Assembly (NCBI RefSeq): GCF_002224225.1
Contig: NZ_NJGG01000002.1
Coordinates: 248,001-312,000, forward strand
Direction of reading: 5' to 3'
Origin: Polynucleobacter cosmopolitanus
Lineage (GTDB): Bacteria; Pseudomonadota; Gammaproteobacteria; Burkholderiales; Burkholderiaceae
Length of the DNA: 64,000 bases
The notes under the pieces are model-generated. The model saw only the letters and a list, made by a program, of their open reading frames with translations. It made no database searches and was not told where the DNA came from. Shown here piece after piece: positions 46,514 through 53,659 of the stretch; position 1 is the stretch's first letter; every line of letters begins with the position of its first letter. The position numbers and the translations under genes were made by a program.

Positions 46514-47035
46514 GTGACCAATACGTTTTTTCTACCTTCCTCAAGATGGTATGAATATGGAGATTGGCTCAAAAATCTTGATCAAGAAACTCTGACAAGT
46601 TATTTTGGATTAGTTACCAAAAATTTAGTAATTGATTCACTCATCGATAAGATGATTTTGTCGAAAGAACATCACTATTTACTTATTGCTGCAAAAGATG
46701 GTCAGTGGGTCGGAATCACTCACATCGCCATTAACAACAAAGATGTTGAATTTGGCTTAATTGTTACCCCAAATCATCGACAACGTGGGATTGCTAGTTT
46801 GATGCTAGACGAATGTATTAATTGGGCAAGAAATAGGAACTTTGATTTCTTGTTCATGCACTGTGTTAATCAAAACATTGCGATTAAACAACTTTGTGAA
46901 AAGTATCAATTGATACCAAAAAATATGATGGGAGATGCGGAGGTTAAATTTAAATTACCACCTCCGAATATTCAGACTTTCATTAAGGAAGCCTTATTTA
47001 GACAAATGAAGTTTTATCATTTGATAACAAACTAG
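46514..47035 (+). CDS. GNAT-family N-acetyltransferase
   Basis: A 173-residue acetyltransferase with a GTG start. The acetyl-CoA motif A region reads VEFGLIVTPNHRQRGIASLMLDECINWARNRNFDFLFMHCVNQNIAIKQLCEKYQLI (RQRGIA as Q/RxxGxA). The upstream 33-codon frame ends one base before it, and no other ribosome site is seen for the GTG. The gene ends four bases before the 52-bp tRNA-Arg fragment, at the very edge of the main island part. Substrate unknown. Confidence 0.72.
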   Translation: MTNTFFLPSSRWYEYGDWLKNLDQETLTSYFGLVTKNLVIDSLIDKMILSKEHHYLLIAAKDGQWVGITHIAINNKDVEFGLIVTPNHRQRGIASLMLDECINWARNRNFDFLFMHCVNQNIAIKQLCEKYQLIPKNMMGDAEVKFKLPPPNIQTFIKEALFRQMKFYHLITN

Positions 47036-47038
47036 AGA

Positions 47039-47090
47039 TGGCCTGCCCAGCACGATTCGAACGTGCGACCTACGCCTTAGAAGGGCGGTG
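47039..47090 (-). repeat. Internal attachment-site copy (52-bp tRNA-Arg 3' fragment)
   Basis: Fifty-two bases are identical to 47850-47901 of the intact tRNA-Arg gene, from the CCA end through the anticodon loop and 5' stem, and then diverge. The D-arm and acceptor 5' strand are missing, so it is not a tRNA gene. It bounds the 0.8-kb toxin segment and forms the 3' end of the 47070 gene. Confidence 0.88.
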
Positions 47091-47267
47091 TTTGATCAAT
47101 TCAGTGGCTGGTATGCGAACAATTTTTCCGTCGATAGTAGTTACTATCGCTGTATTGGTTTGAATTGCGAGATCTATTGCCGCCTGTCCAGCGCGTTGCA
47201 TAGCATAGTATGAACCAGCGATATCAGGATCTGGTGAATTACGAATATCTTTACTTGGATTTGTCAT
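47070..47267 (-). CDS. Small partner of the zeta-like kinase (possible antitoxin)
   Basis: A 65-residue protein starting 3 bases after the zeta-like gene, with CAGGGG as ribosome site. It shows IAGSYYAMQRAGQAAIDLAIQTNTAIVTTIDGKIVRIPATEL, a pattern seen next to small P-loop kinases of the zeta/YmdB-like sort. The last six codons (HRPSKA) and the stop are made of the tRNA-Arg fragment, so the natural C-terminus may have been replaced on integration. An antitoxin role is inferred from position only. Confidence 0.65.
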   Translation of the reverse strand: MTNPSKDIRNSPDPDIAGSYYAMQRAGQAAIDLAIQTNTAIVTTIDGKIVRIPATELIKHRPSKA

Positions 47268-47269
47268 AA

Positions 47270-47785
47270 TTACCCCTGTTCAATTTGTTCCGGCGGAGTT
47301 TTATCTCCATCCAACAATACCCATGATTTTACTGCTTTTTGGTAATTGGGTAAATTTGCCAAACCTGCGACGAAGCGCCTACGGATAATTTCCTCGGGAA
47401 TGTTATGCCCTCCTTGAGCAACTCTCTCAGCCACCCTAGAAATTGCCAATTCAGGTGAACTTAGTTTAATAAACCAAAGTTTTACAGCGTAACCTAAATT
47501 TTTCCATTCCTCAATACGCTGCAAGTAATGAGTCCCTGACAATGTCGTTTCAAAAGAAAAGCTCTCACCGGCTTGAGTATATTCATCCAGCTCTTTTAAC
47601 ATTAAACGCGCAGCCTTAAAGGCAACAGATTCAGGATCAAACGGCGACAAACCAGCGGCAATGAGATCTGCATTTATGAATCGAAATGTATGGGCCTCTT
47701 TTGGTAAAAAGTTTTTAGCAAACGTGGTTTTACCAGCTCCGTTTGGACCTGCAATGATAATAATTTTTTTGCTGTTAGCGGTCAT
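47270..47785 (-). CDS. Zeta-toxin-like P-loop kinase
   Basis: A 171-residue kinase of the zeta-toxin family. Walker A is IAGPNGAGKTTFAKNFLP (residues 13-20 in the core). Also present are FINADLIAAGLSPFDPE with the acidic residue that in zeta toxins activates UDP-N-acetylglucosamine, SFSFETTLSG with its conserved Glu, and RVAERVAQGGHNIPEEIIRRRF. True zeta toxins phosphorylate UDP-GlcNAc and block wall synthesis; many chromosomal relatives are uncharacterised. It is upstream of its small partner, the opposite order to epsilon-zeta. Confidence 0.82.
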   Translation of the reverse strand: MTANSKKIIIIAGPNGAGKTTFAKNFLPKEAHTFRFINADLIAAGLSPFDPESVAFKAARLMLKELDEYTQAGESFSFETTLSGTHYLQRIEEWKNLGYAVKLWFIKLSSPELAISRVAERVAQGGHNIPEEIIRRRFVAGLANLPNYQKAVKSWVLLDGDKTPPEQIEQG

Positions 47786-47849
47786 TACCTACATTCTATA
47801 GAACTAAATAACGCAAAGATAATTACTACTCGAAAAGATCTTGGGAATT

Positions 47850-47926
47850 TGGCCTGCCCAGCACGATTCGAACGTGCGACCTACGCCTTAGAAGGGCGGT
47901 GCTCTATCCAGCTGAGCTATGGGCAG
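47850..47926 (-). tRNA. tRNA-Arg (anticodon UCU)
   Basis: A 77-base cloverleaf on the minus strand with CCA encoded. Acceptor CTGCCCA pairs with TGGGCAG; the D-stem GCTC/GAGC, T-stem GCACG/CGTGC with TTCGAAT loop, and anticodon loop CTTCTAA (TCT) are clear. One pair at the base of the anticodon stem looks mismatched. It is the integration target of the island on its 3' side. Confidence 0.93.
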
Positions 47927-48018
47927 TCTTTGATTAGAGCTAGATTATAGCGGAGGTCTAAAAGACCTGGCTCATATACGATAATCATGAGAATTCATCT
48001 ACATATAAGAGTTTTGCC

Positions 48019-48366
48019 ATGATCACCCTGTACCACAACACAAAGTGCAAAACCTCTCGTGATACCCTAGAAATCCTCGAGAACTCTGGTGAGCCCCATC
48101 AAGTGGTTTTGTATTTGACCACTCCTCCCTCAGAAGCTGAATTGCGTCACATCATCAAGGCCACAGGTGGTTCTGTTAGAGATATCTTGCGCCAAAAGGG
48201 AACCCCTTTTGAAGAATTAGACTTGGGCAATCCACAGTGGAGTGATGAAGATCTCATTGGGTTCATGTTGCAACACCCCATTTTGATGAACCGCCCTATT
48301 GCTATCAATGGCAACCAAGGGGCCTTGTGCCGTCCACCTGAGAAAATTCTGGATTTACTGAGTTAA
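48019..48366 (+). CDS. arsC: ArsC-family arsenate reductase
   Basis: A 115-residue thioredoxin-fold protein of the glutaredoxin-dependent ArsC/YfgD type. The catalytic Cys lies in LYHNTKCKTSRDTLEIL, with a Thr-Lys before Cys instead of the common Pro-Arg. The phosphate-analogue-binding arginines appear in NRPIAING and LCRPPEKIL. Both true arsenate reductases and YfgD-like proteins of unclear role share this fold. It is a single gene in the host flank to the right of the tRNA. Confidence 0.85.
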   Translation: MITLYHNTKCKTSRDTLEILENSGEPHQVVLYLTTPPSEAELRHIIKATGGSVRDILRQKGTPFEELDLGNPQWSDEDLIGFMLQHPILMNRPIAINGNQGALCRPPEKILDLLS

Positions 48367-48412
48367 ATCTTTTGGGTTAGATCTATTGAGTTAGATTTGC
48401 ATTGCTAAATGC

Positions 48413-48886
48413 TTAGCCTTGATTTTTGGCATCATCATTTTGGTCGCTGACTGATCTCATCAAAGTCAGAATCTCATTCGGCAAAGTTGCGCCAGTATCT
48501 TTTAAACCCATCTTTAGTTCAGGCACATACTGACTGATCTCATCTGAGCCGTAGAACTTCATCGACCAATTACTAAAGCGTCGCTTTTGCAATGGATTGA
48601 TATCTAGCACTTGAATTTCTTTATGGCGCGGATCAGCAGCAATGGACTTCCAGATTAGTTCAACGTGCTGGGGATAGCCTTCCATGATTTGACCAAAAAT
48701 GCAGTTGTCATAGAACAAAACACCTGTGATGCCATTGCGCTTATTTTTATGAACCACATCTTCAAGCAAGTTCATCAAACCCAAAATACCCATGTCATTC
48801 GCTGACTGACTGACATAACTCAATTCAATGAGCTGATCAGTTGGAAAGTTGGCAAAGTTAATTTGGGAATCTTCTACAAATGACAT
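48413..48886 (-). CDS. BLUF blue-light sensor protein
   Basis: A 157-residue short BLUF protein that binds FAD and senses blue light. The key residues match the AppA set with a constant offset: Tyr24 (ELSYVSQS), Asn48 (NKRNGITG), Gln66 (FGQIMEG), Trp107 and Met109 (NWSMK). There is no attached output domain, only a short C-terminal tail, so it probably acts through a partner protein. No target is evident nearby. Together with CRY-DASH it suggests light exposure is relevant to the organism. Confidence 0.92.
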   Translation of the reverse strand: MSFVEDSQINFANFPTDQLIELSYVSQSANDMGILGLMNLLEDVVHKNKRNGITGVLFYDNCIFGQIMEGYPQHVELIWKSIAADPRHKEIQVLDINPLQKRRFSNWSMKFYGSDEISQYVPELKMGLKDTGATLPNEILTLMRSVSDQNDDAKNQG

Positions 48887-49108
48887 ATTTAATTTTTGAA
48901 ATCTTTATAAATAGTATTAGACAAAACTAATCTGTTATTAGCCTTACGTCTAAGTCAGATAGTAGACATAAATTCAATAAAGTGTTGATATAACGATGCT
49001 GCCATGCAACAAATCAATGTCATTGATGCGAAGTTTCAACAATCTTTGAGTGAAAGATGCTTTGAAGAATTTTTGGAGGTTGCTGCATCGAGTGATGCGA
49101 ATTGAAAG

Positions 49109-49185
49109 TGGTCGGAGTACAAGGATTCGAACCTTGGACCCCCTGGTCCCAAACCAGGTGCGCTACCAGACTGCGCCACACTCCG
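49109..49185 (-). tRNA. tRNA-Pro (anticodon UGG)
   Basis: A 77-base cloverleaf on the minus strand with encoded CCA. Acceptor CGGAGTG pairs with TACTCCG (one G-U), D-stem GCGC/GCGC, anticodon stem CCTGG/CCAGG with loop TTTGGGA (TGG), T-stem CAAGG/CCTTG with TTCGAAT. A stand-alone tRNA gene. Confidence 0.95.
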
Positions 49186-49269
49186 ACTAAGACCGATATT
49201 GTAACCCATGGGCAGTTTGTTAGCAAATTTGGACAGTCAACTAACCTCTAGACTATTGTTTATAAAGCT

Positions 49270-49833
49270 TTAATTACAAGCTACTTCTATTGTTTTACGC
49301 TCAGCAGATAGCTTCGCCATGGTTTTGAAGCGATCTTCTAGTCTATTTTCAATGAAGTATTTGATAACAAACATGGGCAAATGGGAATCTGGTTCTAAGA
49401 CCCCCTCATGTCTGATGACACTTCCCAAAATATTAGGCTCAACAAACCATTTACCAGAAAATCTTTTGGAGTCTCCTTTGATTTGAATAAATTCTGTTCC
49501 CTTGATTGGCTGCTCAGTGTATTCAATTAAGGTATGTAATTTAACCTTGAAAAATAGGATCTTTTCTTCAGCAGAGCGCTCAACCAACACCTTATTACTA
49601 GATATCCGGGTAGACTTGGACTCTGTCACACCAGGTACTTTTTTTGCTGCTTCGTAATCAGTTAGATAACGGTAAGCTTGGCACGCTGTCAGTGGCGTTT
49701 GAAAGCTGGCCGCAAATAAAAAAGTGTCATCCTGACGAATCACTTTTGCTTGGACATTAAAGCGATCAAAATCACCATCAGCAAAACAAATTTGGAAAAT
49801 CATAAGACCAACTAGAGTAATTATTTTTTTCAT
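49270..49833 (-). CDS. Exported SRPBCC/START-like protein
   Basis: A 187-residue protein with a signal peptide (MKKIITLVGLMIFQICFA). The mature domain resembles polyketide-cyclase/coenzyme-Q-binding (SRPBCC) folds: SFQTPLTACQAYRYLTDYEAAKKVPGVTESKSTRISSNKVLVER and a late EPNILGSVIRHEGVLEPDSHLPMFVIKYFIENRLEDRFKTMAKLS. Such periplasmic members probably bind a hydrophobic ligand. The ligand here is unknown. The ATG at 49833 is preferred to a TTG two codons earlier. Confidence 0.65.
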   Translation of the reverse strand: MKKIITLVGLMIFQICFADGDFDRFNVQAKVIRQDDTFLFAASFQTPLTACQAYRYLTDYEAAKKVPGVTESKSTRISSNKVLVERSAEEKILFFKVKLHTLIEYTEQPIKGTEFIQIKGDSKRFSGKWFVEPNILGSVIRHEGVLEPDSHLPMFVIKYFIENRLEDRFKTMAKLSAERKTIEVACN

Positions 49834-49980
49834 AAGCAAATCATAATCCGAGAAAATAACGAAGCACTGAAGATTTTATTTGTGAAGAGAACCAAAGAAA
49901 CTGCTGAAATTGTTGCTTATAAGGCAGCCTGGAAATTACTTTTTAACGAAGAAATTTCTTAGCATCGAAACTAAATAAAA

Positions 49981-50688
49981 TCAGACCTTTGATGCCACCA
50001 GTTGGTGTGCTTGAGATGCCAATTCTTGGCGCGTAAAATGAGCCGGAAGTTTCTCAGCGATATTGATGTGAACCTCCAAATGATCAGTATTTAAGATGTT
50101 TTTAATAGAGTCGATCAACTCCATGTCGCCAATAAAAGCTGCTCTATCTGAATACTGATTATTCTCTTTGTATTGAATTGTGATGGGTAAAACATCCACA
50201 TGGGCCTGATGAGCTGACTCAAATAAATTTGATTTAAATGGCAATACTTCTTTTCCATCTGAAGAAGTTCCTTCAGGAAATATAGCCACCACTTCCTGAT
50301 TGGTGAGTTTTTCCTTCATGAGTTGAATCACTCGCTTGATATCAGACAGTTTTTCTCTTTTAAGAAAAATAGTGCCCAGCATATTGGCCAAGTAACCAAA
50401 GATTGGCCACTTTGAAACATCTGCCTTGGCAACAAAGATCACCGGCCGAATCGAATTGATGACATGAATATCCAACCAAGATATGTGATTGGCCACCAAT
50501 AGATATGGCTGAGCACCAAATAAAGTTGTGGGATCTCCATGAATGACGACCTTCACCTTCAAGATTCTGAGCAAACGAATACACCAACGCTGGACCAGCT
50601 TCTTGCGCAATTTGCCTGGCAATACAGGAAATATTGCGCACTTCAGAATGGCTGATACCAGATGGATGACAAGGAAAAAGGATTTCAT
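49981..50688 (-). CDS. olsA: Lyso-ornithine lipid O-acyltransferase (PlsC-like)
   Basis: A 235-residue membrane-associated acyltransferase with an N-terminal hydrophobic segment. The PlsC motifs are NHISWLD (HX4D), the GTIFLKRE block, IFPEGTSSDG and VLPITIQY. On its own it could be an acyl-glycerophosphate acyltransferase. Its divergent partner locus contains olsB, so OlsA, the second enzyme of ornithine-lipid synthesis, is more likely. A PHO-box-like repeat lies between them. The symbol rests on context. Confidence 0.72.
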   Translation of the reverse strand: MKSFFLVIHLVSAILKCAIFPVLPGKLRKKLVQRWCIRLLRILKVKVVIHGDPTTLFGAQPYLLVANHISWLDIHVINSIRPVIFVAKADVSKWPIFGYLANMLGTIFLKREKLSDIKRVIQLMKEKLTNQEVVAIFPEGTSSDGKEVLPFKSNLFESAHQAHVDVLPITIQYKENNQYSDRAAFIGDMELIDSIKNILNTDHLEVHINIAEKLPAHFTRQELASQAHQLVASKV

Positions 50689-50711
50689 GGAGGGAATCTT
50701 GGCATATTTCT

Positions 50712-50741
50712 ATGTCACGAATATGACATCAATTTGACATC
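50712..50741. promoter_or_regulatory. Bidirectional PHO-box-like site between olsA and plcP
   Basis: Plus strand: ATGTCAC-GAAT-ATGACAT-CAAT-TTGACAT gives three half-sites at an exact 11-bp period (50712, 50723, 50734). The minus strand holds two perfect 7-bp repeats GATGTCA separated by AATT (50741-50724). Both genes begin within about 55 bases. This is the cleanest PHO-like repeat in the window. Confidence 0.6.
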
Positions 50742-50775
50742 ATAGTTTCAAATAGGTCGTGCCCAATGTGAACTC

Positions 50776-51612
50776 ATGAATCAATACCGCGCAATATGGA
50801 TTTCTGATGTTCACCTAGGCACCGCTGGCTGCCAAGCAAATTATCTCCTCGATTTCTTAAAACACAACGATGCTGACAAAATTTACTTGGTTGGTGACAT
50901 CATTGATGGCTGGCAATTAAGAAAACGTTGGTTTTGGCCGCAAGCCCATAATGATGTGGTTCAAAAGTTACTACGTAAAGCCCGAAAAGGTTGTGAGGTC
51001 ATATACATACCAGGCAATCACGATGAAATGGCCCGCCAATTTTTCGGTATGAGCTTTGGCGACATCAAAGTAGAAGATGAAGTGATTCATACAACCGCTG
51101 ATGGAAAGCGGCTCTGGATCACGCACGGCGACCTTTTTGATGGGGTGATGCAATACGCCAAGTGGCTTGCATACGTTGGCGACACCTTGTACACATTCAT
51201 CCTCTGGGTAAATCGCTGGTTCAATCACATCCGCTCAAGAATGGGTCTTAATTATTGGTCCCTTTCTCAATACTTAAAACATTCAGTGAAAAATGCCGTC
51301 AGCTTTATTGCCGATTTTGAAATGATCATGGCCCGCGAAGCCAGAATCAGAAATTGTGATGGCGTGGTCTGCGGTCACATACATAAAGCCGAAATCAGAG
51401 AAATCGAGGGCTTGCTTTACTGCAATGATGGGGATTGGGTCGAGAGTTTAACTGCCTTAGTTGAAAACGCTGACGGCTCTTTAAGAATCGTTCATTGGAA
51501 TCAAATTTTGCCCGATCCTGTGGCTATTACACACACCGAAACGGTCACCATCAGCGTGACTAAAACCGAAATTTCAATGACTCAAGAACAATTACTGGAG
51601 ACTATTAAATGA
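50776..51612 (+). CDS. plcP: PlcP-type phospholipase C (metallophosphoesterase)
   Basis: A 278-residue calcineurin-like phosphoesterase often annotated as UDP-2,3-diacylglucosamine pyrophosphatase. The metal motifs are ISDVHLG, LVGDIIDGWQLRKRWFWPQAHNDV, IPGNHDE, THGDLFDG and CGHIHKAEI. The RKRWFWPQAHNDVVQKLLRKARKG segment and the following glycosyltransferase gene fit PlcP, which in phosphate-starved bacteria cleaves phospholipid head groups to give diacylglycerol. The stop overlaps the next start (ATGA). PHO-like repeats lie upstream. Function is well supported by context, though not distinguishable from LpxH-like relatives by motif alone. Confidence 0.85.
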   Translation: MNQYRAIWISDVHLGTAGCQANYLLDFLKHNDADKIYLVGDIIDGWQLRKRWFWPQAHNDVVQKLLRKARKGCEVIYIPGNHDEMARQFFGMSFGDIKVEDEVIHTTADGKRLWITHGDLFDGVMQYAKWLAYVGDTLYTFILWVNRWFNHIRSRMGLNYWSLSQYLKHSVKNAVSFIADFEMIMAREARIRNCDGVVCGHIHKAEIREIEGLLYCNDGDWVESLTALVENADGSLRIVHWNQILPDPVAITHTETVTISVTKTEISMTQEQLLETIK

Positions 51613-52640
51613 ATATCATGATTGTGACGGACGCCTGGGAACCTCAAGTCAACGGCGTTGTAAGGACCCTTAAACAAACCATGCATGAGTTGAAAAAAAT
51701 GGGGCACACAATTGAAATGATCACCCCACTGGAATTTAAGACCATTCCCTGCCCGACTTACCCAGACATTTCTTTATCACTTTTCCCAGGAAAAAAAGTT
51801 CGTCAAAAAATGGAGTCTTTTAGACCTGATGCCATCCATATTGCGACTGAGGGTCCTTTGGGTATTGCTGCCAGAGCTTATGCTTTAAAACACAAGTTAC
51901 CGTTTTCAACGGCTTATCACACTCGATTTCCTGAATACGTCAAAGCCCGCACAGGCATTCCATTGGCACTCACCTACAAGTTTTTACGTTGGTTCCATGA
52001 TCCATCCTTGGCCGTGATGGCACCGACCCAAGTGGTGATTGATGACCTAGAGTCATATGGTTTTACAAACGTGGTTCTCTGGACCAGAGGCGTTGATCTG
52101 GACATTTTCAAGGTTCAAGAATCCAAAGAACTCAATTCTGCTCATCCCATCTTTTTGTATGTGGGTCGAGTGGCAGTAGAAAAAAACATTGAGGCATTTT
52201 TAGAACTTAAGCTACCAGGCTCTAAGTGGGTCGTCGGAGATGGTCCAGCTTTGAATAGCCTTAAAGCAAAGTATCCAGAAGTTCATTACTTAGGAGTTTT
52301 ACAACAAGAAAAACTAGCCAAGGTATATGCAGCGGCTGATGTATTTGTGTTCCCAAGTAAAACCGATACATTTGGCTTGGTACTTCTTGAAGCAATGGCT
52401 TGCGGAACACCTGTGGCTGCCTACCCAGTAACTGGACCGATTGATGTGCTTGGAAACTCTCAATCAGGTGCCATGAACAATGATTTGCGTGAGGCTTGTT
52501 TAGAAGCTCTAAAGATTCCTCGTGAAGTTGCAAGAGCACACGCAGAGAAGTTTTCTTGGCAAGTCGCCAGCAATCAATTTCTTAGCTACTTAAAGCCTAT
52601 TGAAAGTCACACAACTGTCAAATCCCCGTCATTGGCATGA
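51609..52640 (+). CDS. agt: Diacylglycerol glycosyltransferase (Agt-type, GT4)
   Basis: A 343-residue GT-B glycosyltransferase. The N-terminal domain has IVTDAWEPQVNGVVRTLKQTM and HIATEGPLGIAARAYALKHKLPFSTAYHTRFPEYV. The C-terminal nucleotide-sugar domain has FLYVGRVAVEKNIEAFLEL, WVVGDGP, VFVFPSKTDTFGLVLLEAMACGTPVAA (E-x7-E motif). The adjacency to plcP matches Agt, which glycosylates the released diacylglycerol with glucose or glucuronate. The sugar donor is not settled; the nearby ugd gene would supply UDP-glucuronate. Confidence 0.85.
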   Translation: MNIMIVTDAWEPQVNGVVRTLKQTMHELKKMGHTIEMITPLEFKTIPCPTYPDISLSLFPGKKVRQKMESFRPDAIHIATEGPLGIAARAYALKHKLPFSTAYHTRFPEYVKARTGIPLALTYKFLRWFHDPSLAVMAPTQVVIDDLESYGFTNVVLWTRGVDLDIFKVQESKELNSAHPIFLYVGRVAVEKNIEAFLELKLPGSKWVVGDGPALNSLKAKYPEVHYLGVLQQEKLAKVYAAADVFVFPSKTDTFGLVLLEAMACGTPVAAYPVTGPIDVLGNSQSGAMNNDLREACLEALKIPREVARAHAEKFSWQVASNQFLSYLKPIESHTTVKSPSLA

Positions 52641-52690
52641 CATATTGAGTGAATAAATTGATGACATATCAACAATAAATAGGCAAATAA

Positions 52691-53605
52691 ATGAGCGATT
52701 TACCAAACCCACTATCTTCAATCGCAGATTCTTTTCTTAATAAAAATTCTAAGAAAACAATGTCTGAGAGGATTGCCCCTCTCCATAAGATTATCAAAGA
52801 AAAAATCACTCGTATTCAGCAAAATTCAACAAGCAAAAAAAGTGGTAATACTGTTGAAGCTCCTGCTGTTCAAACCAGTAAAGCAGCTCCAATCAGTGTG
52901 AGCTGGGCAAGACATCAAGATGAAGTTAAAGAAGCTCAGCGTTTGCGCTACAAGGTTTTTGCTGAAGAGATGGGAGCCAACCTAAAACCTTCTAAAGAAG
53001 GTTTGGACGTTGATATTTTTGATAGTTTCTGTGATCACTTGATTGTTCGTGACAACGAAACCCTCAAGGTGATCGGCACATACAGAGCTTTACCACCCCA
53101 TCAAGCAAAGCAAATGGGCTGCTTATACTCAGACTCTGAGTTTGATTTGACTCGCTTAAGACATTTGCGTCACAAGATTGTTGAAGTAGGTCGCTCATGC
53201 GTTCATCGTGACTATCGCTCTGGTGGCGTCATCATGGCTCTTTGGAGCGGTCTTGGCCAGTACATGAAGAAGAATCAGTATGAAGTGATGTTGGGTTGTG
53301 CCAGCGTACAAATGGGCGATGGTGGCCACTACGCAGCCAGCTTAGCCAAGATGTTGAACAATGAGCAACATCTCACAAGCATTGAATACCGTGTTTTTCC
53401 AAGATTGGCATTACCAATTGAAGAGTTGAACAGCAGCTTAGAAGTTGAGCCGCCAGCATTGATCAAGGGTTATCTCAGATTAGGCGCTAAGGTGTGTGGT
53501 AATCCAGCCTGGGACCCCGACTTTAATACTGCTGACTTCTTGACAATGCTAAGACTGGATGACATTCACCCAAGGTACGCCAAGCATTTCCTAGGCAATA
53601 ACTAA
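52691..53605 (+). CDS. olsB: Ornithine-acyl-ACP N-acyltransferase OlsB-like
   Basis: A 304-residue GNAT-fold acyltransferase of the OlsB (hemolysin-like) family. A polar N-terminal part of about 75 residues is followed by the conserved VSWARHQDEVKEAQRLRYKVFAEEMGANL. IVEVGRSCVHRDYRSGGVIMALWSGLGQYM, MLGCASVQMGDG and PALIKGYLRLGAKVCGNPAWDPDFNTADFLTMLRLDDI complete the pattern. OlsB transfers a 3-hydroxy-fatty acyl group to ornithine, making lyso-ornithine lipid for OlsA. It follows agt by 51 bp, so is likely in the plcP operon. The symbol rests on motifs and context. Confidence 0.88.
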   Translation: MSDLPNPLSSIADSFLNKNSKKTMSERIAPLHKIIKEKITRIQQNSTSKKSGNTVEAPAVQTSKAAPISVSWARHQDEVKEAQRLRYKVFAEEMGANLKPSKEGLDVDIFDSFCDHLIVRDNETLKVIGTYRALPPHQAKQMGCLYSDSEFDLTRLRHLRHKIVEVGRSCVHRDYRSGGVIMALWSGLGQYMKKNQYEVMLGCASVQMGDGGHYAASLAKMLNNEQHLTSIEYRVFPRLALPIEELNSSLEVEPPALIKGYLRLGAKVCGNPAWDPDFNTADFLTMLRLDDIHPRYAKHFLGNN

Positions 53606-53628
53606 ATAATTAATTCAATCATTTGATT

Positions 53629-53657
53629 TAACAGCCTCTTTTAAAAGAGGCTGTTTT
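53629..53657. terminator. Bidirectional intrinsic terminator
   Basis: AACAGCCTCTTTT is followed by its complement AAAAGAGGCTGTT and a T-rich end. It stands between the convergent olsB and ppx genes and can serve both. Confidence 0.8.
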
Positions 53658-53659
53658 AT

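Larger units (their letters stand above)
30823..47849. mobile_element. tRNA-Arg-associated genomic island (phosphorus acquisition)
   Basis: The intact tRNA-Arg(UCU) gene (47850-47926, minus strand) marks the right end. Truncated direct copies of its 3' end lie at 30823-30856 (34 bp identical) and 47039-47090 (52 bp identical), in the same orientation. This is the pattern left by site-specific integration into a tRNA 3' end, here apparently twice: a 16-kb part and a 0.8-kb part. Cargo includes phosphonate, PhoX and polyphosphate-related genes and a toxin-like kinase. No integrase, relaxase or replication gene is visible, so the island may be decayed or moved in trans. Base composition looks AT-richer than in the first 20 kb; I did not compute it. 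Confidence 0.6.

Noticed and set aside
47039..47090. Considered as a second tRNA-Arg gene.
   Set aside because: The D-arm and acceptor 5' strand are absent, so no cloverleaf can form; it is a truncated repeat.
49004..49105. A 33-codon plus-strand frame just before the tRNA-Pro gene.
   Set aside because: No ribosome site and no family; the length is within chance expectation.
49020..49226. A minus-strand frame of 68 codons crossing the tRNA-Pro gene.
   Set aside because: It reads through the tRNA cloverleaf and has no protein signature; it is a shadow of the tRNA.
49880..49961. A 26-codon plus-strand frame with GTG start between the SRPBCC gene and olsA.
   Set aside because: No ribosome site and no start other than GTG; too short to judge.
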